Position numbers and translations under genes: made by a program. A stretch of 5,552 bases of DNA from Chloroflexota bacterium (lineage in GTDB: Bacteria; Chloroflexota; Anaerolineae; J102). Each line of letters starts with the position of its first letter. Positions within the stretch are counted from its first letter, which is position 1. Shown one piece after another: positions 1 through 5,432 of this stretch. The notes under the pieces were generated by a model, which did no database searches, had not been told where the DNA came from, and saw nothing but the letters and a program-made list of their open reading frames with translations. The stretch spans positions 1 to 5,552 of the forward strand of contig JAJRXO010000576.1 in NCBI GenBank assembly GCA_024276255.1, written 5' to 3'.

Positions 1-2182
1 CCCACGGCTGCACCTGCCCCAAAAAACTGACAGCGTCCTTGGCCGGGATCATCTTCTTCTTATCGGCATCCCAGCGCTGATAGCTCTTGGCTGCGTGTTC
101 GGCCTCTCCCGCGTCGCGCGCCGCCTGCGCCAGCGGATACTTGCCCCCCACCAACTCGATGCCGGCGCTGGTGTGGATGGCGGGATGTCCGGCCGCGTAA
201 CGGGAGAGATCGACCCGCACCCAGCGGGCAAACTCCACCACCACATCCCACGAGCCAACGAAGAACAGATCATCGCCGCCCGAATAGATGGAATACAGCT
301 TGTCTCCGGGCATACCCTCGGCGATCCGCTCCACCCAGCCCTCGAAGAACAGGCTGACCGCGAAACTCAAAGCCGCCACCCGCGAGAGAGTCGCCCTTTC
401 CCCCAAACCCTCCGAGAAAAGCCTGCCCAGATTATCCACATCCATGCGTAATACGCCCAGGCGTTTCACCCCCTGCGACTGCCACGCCATCATATGGAAA
501 GGTTTGACGCTGCCGTCGACAGGCAGGTCGGTCAGCCCATGCTTCCTGGCTTCATCGAGTTCTGCCTGAGCAGCAACAGGCGTGACATTGACCAGGAACC
601 GGCGTCCCACCGCCAGCTTCGCACCAGGTCGCAGATCATCCAGTATGTTATCGTTATTCTTATTTTTGTCCTTGATCGCCAACATCGTCACCCCATTCGT
701 TGTCGGAGGCATGTCCGACAAATCTTCGAGCAGATGTGCTGTTATGCCGAAGGTCTTCAGCACATCTGCGTACGTGCCCGGCGCTTCGTTCAAAGCAACC
801 GCTGGCATTGCGGCGTCGGGCACGTGTTCTAGTGCCAGATAGCAGGTCTTGCGTAAATCGTTTCCCAGTTTCTCATACGATCGGCAGGGTGGGCACTTGC
901 GCACATCCCCCTGCTTCTGGGTTCCAGGATGCTCGTGGCCACACACCTGGCACTGCCTGTCCTCATTTCCGCCATCACCCAGCGGCTTGAAGAGCCAACG
1001 CAGGTCCTCCTCGTCCAGTTCGGAGAAACGCTGCAGTTTCATCGACTGCTGTCTTTCCGCCAGCTCGCCCCATTTTTCGCTCAATCGGCCGTCGAAGAAA
1101 TCGCGCGCGGCCAGGGGAACCCCAGCCAGGGCAACATACAACTCACCGCGATGGTGCTGGAGCAGGACACGGCTGATAGCGTGCTGAATGTCGCGTAGCT
1201 TTTCTGCGTCCGACGCCCGCGCCAGGATGTAAAAATTACCACCGCCCTGGTAGATGAGATTGGTGATGGGCAGCTGCAATTGACGCAGCACATAGCGGGC
1301 CACGGCTTCCGTTAGCAGTTGCAGATAGAAGGAGCGGCCGCGCAGGGCGCTGGTGGCCCCGCGACTGGTGATGGTGTAGATGAAATCCTGCACGCCGCTG
1401 ATGTCGCCACCCACCAGCAGGGCCGCTTCGTCAGTCTTCGTTTGCGGATTGTCCAGTAACGTCGAGATACGGCTCGCATCCTCATCAGCCAGCACCGCTG
1501 CCAGGGCGCCAGTCATGCGACTATGATCATAGAGGCTGATGTCGGGTACGCTATCATAATAGGCCGAGGGGATGCACCATGTGTAGCGCTGCATCAGCAA
1601 GAGCATAGCTTCCAGATAACTGGGCAGATGGCCATTCTCCTCGTGGGCGCGCTTCAATGCATCGGCAGCCGTGGTGAAAGGCAGCCAGAGTTCTTGAAAA
1701 TATCGTTTCCAGACCTCCTCTTCATCCAGTTGAGGCCCCGGAAAGATGATCGCCTCATCCAGCGTCAGAGGGGACAAAGGCAAATAGGCGCCATCCCTCT
1801 GCCGAGACTCCAGACACTGCTCGTCCAGCTTAATGCTGGCAAAGATCGAAAGCAACTGTTTGGGATGTATCTTGCGTACATCCTCATCGTCGATGCCATC
1901 GTTGCGTTCGGCGGCGGAAAGCCAGTCTGCCAACGATACAATGCGATCAACGGCCGTTTGTGGCCGGTGGTGATCGCCAGCCCATAGGGCGACATCCTTT
2001 TGCCACTGCACTGGTACATAGCGTTGTACAAAACTGGCGGTTAGCATGGCATGTTTGTACTTGAAATCACCCCGGGCCTCGTCGTCCCAGGTGCGCGTGC
2101 CACTCTCAGCCGCCCGCAACATGAACTTGCCGATATCATGCACCAGGCCGGCCAGGGCTATTCGATAAGTATTTTCATTCAT
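1..2182 (-). CDS. cas10: Cas10/Csm1, large subunit of a type III (probably III-A) CRISPR effector, 3' end outside window
   Basis: 727 codons are visible and the frame is still open at the window edge. Cas10 is the signature subunit of type III complexes: on target-RNA binding its HD domain cuts single-stranded DNA and its palm domain makes cyclic oligoadenylates. Seen here: an HD domain at the N-terminus (HDIGK, H15-D16; H44; H71-H72; ADWLSAAER with D86); GDISGVQDF at 259-267 and LRGRSFYLQLL at 280-290, both characteristic of Csm1; a degenerate first palm loop GGGNF at 313-317; a zinc-ribbon-like cluster C411/C414/C430/C433; and an intact cyclase motif SGGDDLFF with G635-G636-D637-D638. KDAVSFLG near the window edge marks the start of the C-terminal domain, so perhaps 50-120 residues are missing (inference from usual Csm1 length). 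The ATG at 2182-2180 is chosen because GGAGA lies six bases upstream and the HD motif starts at residue 15. Both catalytic centres look functional. III-A is favoured over III-D from motif style only. Confidence 0.96.
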   Translation of the reverse strand, partial: MNENTYRIALAGLVHDIGKFMLRAAESGTRTWDDEARGDFKYKHAMLTASFVQRYVPVQWQKDVALWAGDHHRPQTAVDRIVSLADWLSAAERNDGIDDEDVRKIHPKQLLSIFASIKLDEQCLESRQRDGAYLPLSPLTLDEAIIFPGPQLDEEEVWKRYFQELWLPFTTAADALKRAHEENGHLPSYLEAMLLLMQRYTWCIPSAYYDSVPDISLYDHSRMTGALAAVLADEDASRISTLLDNPQTKTDEAALLVGGDISGVQDFIYTITSRGATSALRGRSFYLQLLTEAVARYVLRQLQLPITNLIYQGGGNFYILARASDAEKLRDIQHAISRVLLQHHRGELYVALAGVPLAARDFFDGRLSEKWGELAERQQSMKLQRFSELDEEDLRWLFKPLGDGGNEDRQCQVCGHEHPGTQKQGDVRKCPPCRSYEKLGNDLRKTCYLALEHVPDAAMPAVALNEAPGTYADVLKTFGITAHLLEDLSDMPPTTNGVTMLAIKDKNKNNDNILDDLRPGAKLAVGRRFLVNVTPVAAQAELDEARKHGLTDLPVDGSVKPFHMMAWQSQGVKRLGVLRMDVDNLGRLFSEGLGERATLSRVAALSFAVSLFFEGWVERIAEGMPGDKLYSIYSGGDDLFFVGSWDVVVEFARWVRVDLSRYAAGHPAIHTSAGIELVGGKYPLAQAARDAGEAEHAAKSYQRWDADKKKMIPAKDAVSFLGQVQPW

Positions 2183-2188
2183 AGACAG

Positions 2189-2193
2189 TCTCC
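2189..2193 (-). promoter_or_regulatory. Ribosome binding site of cas10
   Basis: GGAGA read on the minus strand ends six bases before the ATG at 2182. It decides the start: a second ATG four bases further in (2178-2176) is out of frame. The SD overlaps a small AGAC-a-GTCT inverted repeat (2183-2191). Confidence 0.7.
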
Positions 2194-2220
2194 AATTGCC
2201 GGGAACGATCAGCGAGATGG

Positions 2221-2237
2221 AATCAGTTTATCTGATT
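2221..2237. promoter_or_regulatory. Inverted repeat upstream of cas10, candidate operator
   Basis: AATCAG-TTTAT-CTGATT is a perfect 6-bp inverted repeat with a 5-bp spacer, 39 bp upstream of the cas10 start. Its length and dyad symmetry fit a site for a dimeric HTH protein, and the adjacent gene encodes one. It has no U-tract, so a terminator reading is unlikely. Operator function is inference. Confidence 0.4.
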
Positions 2238-2311
2238 GCAATGTGTTTTACGTCCTTATTATTAGCGATATTTATCATGATTTCTGCTGAAGTAATTACA
2301 TCAACCATGTG

Positions 2312-3178
2312 CTAAACTAAAACCGAACGACATGCTCCGAATTTACGCTCCAGAAAATGATAGTTAAGGCGGGTATCGTCAGGTACGGCCCACACCACGC
2401 GACACTCAGCTAGCACCTGTGCCTTATGCGAATCCACCGTGCTCAGCGAAATCCCCAACTCCTCCGCCACCTGCTTGCGTGACTTACCCTCGGCGAACGC
2501 GCGTAGCACCGCCTGCTGTTGAGGCGTCAGGCTATCCCACACCGCAAGGCATCGTTGTCGATCCTCCTCATCCAGCCAGCGGGTCTGCGAAGCCAAGACA
2601 TCATCTGGCGAAAGCTCCGCCAGCGCCCTAATCGCCGGGAAATAGCTGCCCAGCATGGCGATGGGCACCGACAGCAGTCTGATGCCAGAGTCCGCAGGGG
2701 CATGCAGAATAGCGCCATCGCGGGCCAGCTCTTGCAGCGCCCTGGGCGTGTATAGATGCCAGATATGATCCCCCGGTTCCAGTTGCAACATGGCTGCCGA
2801 GACTGCCAACAATGACATCATCCTGCGTCCCCCTGTCAATAGCAAATGCACCTGCGCTCTTTCCTCTTTCAACTGCTGAATCAGACCATACAACGTATGC
2901 CACACGGCCGAGGCATGGCGATCGCTTTGTATATCTTTCACCGGCTCGTCCTTCACCATCACAGGCAGCGACCGGAAATGGCACCGCCGACCCCGGTATT
3001 GATCCCCGGCGAAAGCATCACTCAAACAACGTAACGCCCGCAGATAACGCTGATTCCCCAGATGCACGACAACCACTTCTTCAATTACCTCCCCATGCTG
3101 CCATAGGATATCCAAAGCAAAGGTAACTACCTGAGGCTGTCCTCCGAGAGTAGCAATCAATACACTGCTTTTTCGCAT
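2312..3178 (-). CDS. CARF domain-LuxR-type HTH fusion, candidate cOA-responsive transcription regulator
   Basis: The protein has 288 residues in two parts. Residues about 4-175 form a CARF-like Rossmann domain: a first strand and loop VLIATLGGQPQVVT (6-19), a strand VEE..VVVVHLG (about 32-41), and a nucleotide-binding loop LLLTGGRRMMSLLA (112-125). These are typical of the NE0113/SSO2081-like CRISPR-associated family, which includes Crn1 ring nucleases. Residues about 217-263 are a LuxR/GerE-type HTH: LTPQQQAVLRAFAEG, then KQVAEELGISLSTVDSHK, with L217-T218-P219, L225, G231, A238, L241, S244, T247-V248 and H251 at the expected places. CARF domains bind cyclic oligoadenylates made by Cas10. 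There is no HEPN RxxxxH motif, so this is not a Csm6/Csx1 RNase. The start is fixed because the CARF strand begins at residue 5, but there is no clear SD. In the SSO2081-like loop a lysine often follows GGR; here it is R119, so ring-nuclease activity is uncertain. Binding to DNA and to cOA is inferred, not shown. Confidence 0.85.
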   Translation of the reverse strand: MRKSSVLIATLGGQPQVVTFALDILWQHGEVIEEVVVVHLGNQRYLRALRCLSDAFAGDQYRGRRCHFRSLPVMVKDEPVKDIQSDRHASAVWHTLYGLIQQLKEERAQVHLLLTGGRRMMSLLAVSAAMLQLEPGDHIWHLYTPRALQELARDGAILHAPADSGIRLLSVPIAMLGSYFPAIRALAELSPDDVLASQTRWLDEEDRQRCLAVWDSLTPQQQAVLRAFAEGKSRKQVAEELGISLSTVDSHKAQVLAECRVVWAVPDDTRLNYHFLERKFGACRSVLV

Positions 3179-3202
3179 GAGATTTCGATAGGAAGCGCTT
3201 CG
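3179..3202. promoter_or_regulatory. 24-bp divergent intergenic region with 10-bp palindrome
   Basis: The CARF-HTH gene and csx3 diverge across only 24 bp, so their promoters must overlap each other's 5' coding DNA or the transcripts must be nearly leaderless. The gap contains GAAGCGCTTC (3192-3201), a perfect palindrome that overlaps the csx3 SD AGGAAG (3190-3195, seven bases before the ATG). TTCGAT is repeated directly at 3184-3189 and 3199-3204, fifteen bp apart. Autoregulation by the HTH protein would fit the geometry. No convincing -35/-10 pair could be assigned. Confidence 0.5.
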
Positions 3203-4321
3203 ATGACGATTATCAATCTTTTTCCGGCGACAATGCTGGCAGGATCACCAAATTCGGGCAAGTCGGTGCTGGCCTATTACCTTAGCATAAGTCTCAAAAA
3301 AAACAAAACCCCCTTTATCCTGTTGCGCACTGCACCCGACGGGGAAGGAGACTGGTTCCTGGAGGCGGAGCGCGGGGTGGGAATCGCCCTGCGGCAAAAA
3401 AAGGCTTTCACGCCAGCATTGATCCGCCGCGCCGAAAGGGCGATTCGCCATCGCCAGTTACCCATGTTGGTCGATGTGGGAGGCAGGCCGCAGGGGCAGC
3501 AATTCCGCATCCTGCATGCCTGCACCCACTACATCCTCCTTTATCGCACTGACGAAGAAGAACGACAATGGCGCGCCTGGCTAGATGCAACAGGTATGAT
3601 CCCAATCGCCATTTTGCGTTCTGATCTCCAGGGCGAAGATCGTATTCTCTCCGACAATGGTCCACTGCGGGGTGTGATCAGTGGTCTGGATCGTTCGCGG
3701 CAACAACCGTTGGGCCCCACCTTCCAGGCAGTGTTCGAGCGCATACGCGGTATCTTCGACTATGCGCCCGAACAGATCCTGGCTCGCCACCTGCGACAGG
3801 CGCCCGAAGATGCGGCCCTCGTCACTGTGGATGGGCTGGCAAAACAGGTGGGCCTGCAATTCAACACCGCGAGTGGCCTTTGGTGGGAGCCCGCCCATTT
3901 GTCCCGTGTTCTGGAATTGCTGCCGCAAAACACGGCCCTTGCCCTGTATGGCCGCGGCCCGACCTGGCTGTATGCTGCCGTGGCCGCGGCTGCGCTCCCC
4001 CATCCATTCTACCTGTTCGACGCCCGCCATTTCGGCTGGATGAGAGTTCCTGATGTCAGGCTGGACAGTCATGGCCGTAATCCCGATGTTTCGTTCAATG
4101 TCCTGCCGGAAGGGCAAGCATTGCGCCTGCAAATACAGATTCGCGAAACGTTCATCATACCCCAGGTAATCTATCTTCCCCCGCTGCCTCCCGCTCCTGC
4201 CATCATTCTGGATGGCAAGGCGCCGCTTTGGCTGTACGCGGGCCTGACGCGGGCATTGGCCGCTCGCTATGATCGCATCCATGTCTACGATCCAAGGCTC
4301 GCTGCACCACCTTTGGTTTAG
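3203..4321 (+). CDS. csx3: P-loop NTPase-Csx3 fusion with apparent tandem Csx3-like domains (ring nuclease, Crn3-type)
   Basis: The protein has 372 residues. Residues 1 to about 190 form a P-loop NTPase/kinase-like domain with Walker A GSPNSGKS (14-21) and a candidate Walker B aspartate in LPMLVDVGG (D91). The rest shows two Csx3-like cores. Unit 1 has YGRGPTWLYAAV (249-260) followed by LFDAR (271-275). Unit 2 has DGKAPLWLYAGL (337-348) followed by VYDPRL (361-366). Csx3 (Crn3) is a cyclic tetra-adenylate phosphodiesterase that switches off type III signalling by linearising the messenger, and its conserved aspartate lies in a D-x-R motif like those here. P-loop fusions of Csx3 are a known arrangement; the duplicated core is my reading. 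The catalytic histidine expected before the aspartate is not obvious in unit 2; H267 is a candidate in unit 1. The C-terminus stops six residues after DPRL, shorter than usual for Csx3. The start is supported by AGGAAG seven bases upstream. The gene is divergent from the CARF-HTH gene. Two A-runs (3296-3303, 3396-3402) are noted in the findings. Confidence 0.88.
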   Translation: MTIINLFPATMLAGSPNSGKSVLAYYLSISLKKNKTPFILLRTAPDGEGDWFLEAERGVGIALRQKKAFTPALIRRAERAIRHRQLPMLVDVGGRPQGQQFRILHACTHYILLYRTDEEERQWRAWLDATGMIPIAILRSDLQGEDRILSDNGPLRGVISGLDRSRQQPLGPTFQAVFERIRGIFDYAPEQILARHLRQAPEDAALVTVDGLAKQVGLQFNTASGLWWEPAHLSRVLELLPQNTALALYGRGPTWLYAAVAAAALPHPFYLFDARHFGWMRVPDVRLDSHGRNPDVSFNVLPEGQALRLQIQIRETFIIPQVIYLPPLPPAPAIILDGKAPLWLYAGLTRALAARYDRIHVYDPRLAAPPLV

Positions 4322-4535
4322 GCGCGGGCTGATTTCCCTCCCCCTGCCCGAGCTGCGCCGAAGCTACCACATCCATCCGGGTGATGTCTTTCATCTAATC
4401 GATCTGGACGGCGTGTTCGTGCTCACGCCGATGAAGCCGATGGTGCCAGAGCTATCGCAAGAGAGCGAACGGGCCCGGACTGAGGCGGAGCTCGGCATGG
4501 ATGAGCTGCTATCGGCCCTGCGTGAAGAACGCTAG
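4269..4535 (+). CDS. AbrB/MazE-like antitoxin, overlaps the csx3 end
   Basis: Up to 88 residues. From about residue 19 it matches the SpoVT/AbrB swapped-hairpin pattern: RGLISLPLPELRRSY, then IHPGDVFHLIDLDGVFVLTP, with P37-G38-D39 at the usual turn. A charged tail follows (VPELSQESERAR...ELLSALREER) that would contact a cognate toxin. AbrB-type antitoxins repress their own operon and neutralise the toxin, here apparently a PIN-domain RNase (next entry). The start is uncertain: ATG at 4269 or 4281, both inside csx3 and neither with a good SD, so translation is probably coupled to csx3. The 53-bp overlap is unusual. The N-terminal 18 residues do not look like a normal antitoxin start and may simply be csx3 DNA read in the +1 frame, as if a deletion had joined the two genes. 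Domain identity is fairly secure; whether the gene is functional is not. Confidence 0.7.
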   Translation: MIASMSTIQGSLHHLWFRRGLISLPLPELRRSYHIHPGDVFHLIDLDGVFVLTPMKPMVPELSQESERARTEAELGMDELLSALREER

Positions 4536-4539
4536 CGGT

Positions 4540-4698
4540 ATGTGGCAGAGCAGTATGGCGATTCGGACGCATAAGGCACGGATATTTCTATATGCCGATG
4601 TCATAATCGCCGGTTCTACTTCGAAAATAGCGTTGGTGCTACCCGCAAAAGCAGCCCACCGAATCGAATTCGGGGCTCAGGGGCGTGCCGCCGCCTGA
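4540..4698 (+). pseudogene. Truncated PIN-domain toxin (VapC-like) remnant
   Basis: An ORF of 52 codons begins four bases after the antitoxin stop, the spacing expected for the toxin of an AbrB-PIN pair. Residues 14-25, RIFLYADVIIAG, match the first strand of PIN domains. After STS at 26-28 the similarity fades, and the ORF ends at 4696-4698, so the rest of a usual domain of about 130 residues is missing. In PIN enzymes this strand normally carries the first metal-binding aspartate (pattern FLDA.V); here that position is Tyr18, with an Asp two residues on. Loss of the C-terminal acidic residues makes it almost certainly inactive. An alternative start is ATG 4555. Identification rests on one short motif plus gene order. 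Confidence 0.55.
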
Positions 4699-4714
4699 CC
4701 CCCTGCGGGGTCAG
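4695..4714. repeat. 8-bp stem hairpin at the end of the toxin remnant
   Basis: CTGACCCC-CTGC-GGGGTCAG is a perfect 8-bp stem with a 4-base loop, and it overlaps the stop codon of the truncated PIN ORF. No T-run follows on either strand, so intrinsic termination is doubtful. It could mark the edge of the deletion or of a dispersed repeat. Confidence 0.5.
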
Positions 4715-4795
4715 TTCGCAAAAACAAGGCACCGCCGTCAACGCGAGCGGTCGGCGAAGGTCGACCAGCGGCCACAGGCCCCATAGCTCACGATT

Positions 4796-4975
4796 TTAAT
4801 CGGCGGGGCTACGCGCGACAACCTGCACGGCAGCAGGCCGCAGCAGCTTCGAAAACAGAACGCTGATGCCGTTCATCGTCAGGATGACGCTGATTAGAAA
4901 GATAGAAACCAGCGCAAATCTGCGTGTATCAGTGCCACCGCCGCCTGTTTTCGTCGTTATGTGGTAAGCATGTGC
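4796..4975 (-). pseudogene. Possible C-terminal remnant of a membrane protein, transporter-permease-like
   Basis: 59 codons lie between an in-frame stop (4976-4978) and the stop at 4796-4798, with no start codon at the beginning. Residues about 21-44 form one hydrophobic segment (ALVSIFLISVILTMNGISVL) followed by a basic FSKLLRP tail, the pattern seen at the end of binding-protein-dependent transport permeases such as PstA. Nothing recognisable continues upstream in any frame. A short hydrophobic stretch can arise by chance, so this is a weak call. Confidence 0.25.
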
Positions 4976-5073
4976 TCATGGCGACTGCTACGTAAATAGG
5001 TCAATGTAGACCCGTAGCACAGTAGAGCTATAGCCCAGAAAACCAGGCCGGTTGCAGGCGGCGCCGTCTTTTC

Positions 5074-5102
5074 CCGGTTTTCCGGTTTACTGGTTTACCG
5101 GG
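5074..5102. repeat. Short degenerate tandem repeat, 8-bp unit
   Basis: Consecutive units CCGGTTTT, CCGGTTTA, CTGGTTTA and a partial CCGGG. Unit length and copy number are too small for a CRISPR array. The slippage-prone sequence may be the edge of a larger dispersed element. Confidence 0.6.
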
Positions 5103-5185
5103 CTACAGATGGTCTTTGCGCAGATTATTTTCATCATGATGGGCATGCGTAGCGCGCACCCTCGGTCTGCTCCGTAAATAATCCA

Positions 5186-5210
5186 CAGATTGCGCAGATT
5201 GACACAGATT
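5186..5210. repeat. Three CAGATT motifs at 9-10 bp spacing
   Basis: CAGATT occurs at 5186-5191, 5195-5200 and 5205-5210. A further GCGCAGATT lies at about 5118-5126. The near-helical spacing could suit cooperative protein binding, but similar 'CACAGATT..CGCAGATT' strings are, as far as I recall, common intergenic repeats in environmental bacteria. Confidence 0.5.
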
Positions 5211-5222
5211 TTTCATTAAGTT

Positions 5223-5244
5223 GGGGCAATTCATGAATTGCCCC
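5223..5244. repeat. Perfect 22-bp palindrome
   Basis: The half-site GGGGCAATTCA is followed at once by its exact reverse complement TGAATTGCCCC. It could be a protein-binding site or part of a dispersed repeat family. I favour the latter because another hairpin with C-rich arms follows 21 bp later. Confidence 0.8.
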
Positions 5245-5265
5245 TCCGCTTTGCCCCCCTCTCGG

Positions 5266-5298
5266 TCTCCCCCCGCTCGCAACGCTCGCAGGGGGAGA
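5266..5298. repeat. Hairpin with duplicated 8-mer in its loop
   Basis: Arms TCTCCCCC (5266-5273) and GGGGGAGA (5291-5298) pair perfectly. The 17-base loop consists of CGCTCGCA, one A, then CGCTCGCA again. The regular design suggests a mobile or dispersed intergenic repeat rather than a terminator. Confidence 0.65.
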
Positions 5299-5384
5299 TG
5301 CATCGCCGCCATCTCCGCTTCTCATTCCATTCACTTGGCGCGGGAAATAAATAACGCCGAAACGCTCCAGCTCGAGAAGTCTTT

Positions 5385-5426
5385 CCCTCCCCTGTAAGCT
5401 AACGCAGTACGTGATGCGGGGGAGGG
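5385..5426. repeat. Inverted repeat CCCTCCCC/GGGGAGGG
   Basis: The 8-bp arms at 5385-5392 and 5419-5426 enclose 26 bases. It lies beyond the hairpin that follows the right-hand gene, and its pyrimidine/purine arms match the style of the neighbouring repeats. Confidence 0.5.
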
Positions 5427-5432
5427 CCAAGG

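Larger units (their letters stand above)
2183..2311 (-). promoter_or_regulatory. Leader between the CARF-HTH gene and cas10, probable cas10 promoter region
   Basis: This 129-bp gap is clearly AT-richer than the flanking genes and lies directly upstream of cas10 in its direction. That is more room than needed for simple operon read-through and suggests cas10 has its own promoter, although co-transcription from the CARF gene is also possible. It contains an inverted repeat (listed separately), the 8-bp palindrome ATCATGAT and a TAATAATAA stretch. No -35/-10 pair with good consensus and spacing could be assigned by eye. A 26-codon ORF beginning ATGGTTGATG has no good RBS and is not called. Confidence 0.5.

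Noticed and set aside
95..2031. Plus-strand ORFs opposite cas10 (for example 494-832, 929-1198, 1523-1987)
   Set aside because: They lie antisense to a continuous 727-codon Cas10 frame with all expected motifs, have no RBS and show no domain pattern.
2226..2308. 26-codon minus-strand ORF in the cas10 leader
   Set aside because: Poor RBS, very short, no recognisable sequence; could be a leader peptide but nothing supports it.
2419..3126. ORFs overlapping the CARF-HTH gene in other frames
   Set aside because: Arg/Pro/His-rich translations without motifs, shadows of the real gene.
2312..3178. CARF protein as a Csm6/Csx1-type RNase
   Set aside because: No RxxxxH HEPN motif; the closest string, RLNYH at 270-274, has the wrong spacing, and the C-terminal half matches LuxR HTH instead.
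3581..4282. 233-residue minus-strand ORF opposite csx3
   Set aside because: It is long but antisense to a gene with Walker A and Csx3 motifs. Its translation lacks domain signals.
4695..4714. Rho-independent terminator after the toxin remnant
   Set aside because: Good stem but no T-run follows on either strand; kept only as a hairpin.
5074..5210. Possible CRISPR array
   Set aside because: Units of 6-8 bp with no 25-40 bp repeats and no uniform unique spacers.
5103..5430. Minus-strand ORFs of 69 and 98 codons in the right spacer
   Set aside because: They read through the palindrome and hairpins and give low-complexity Gly/Pro/Arg peptide; better explained as repeat DNA.
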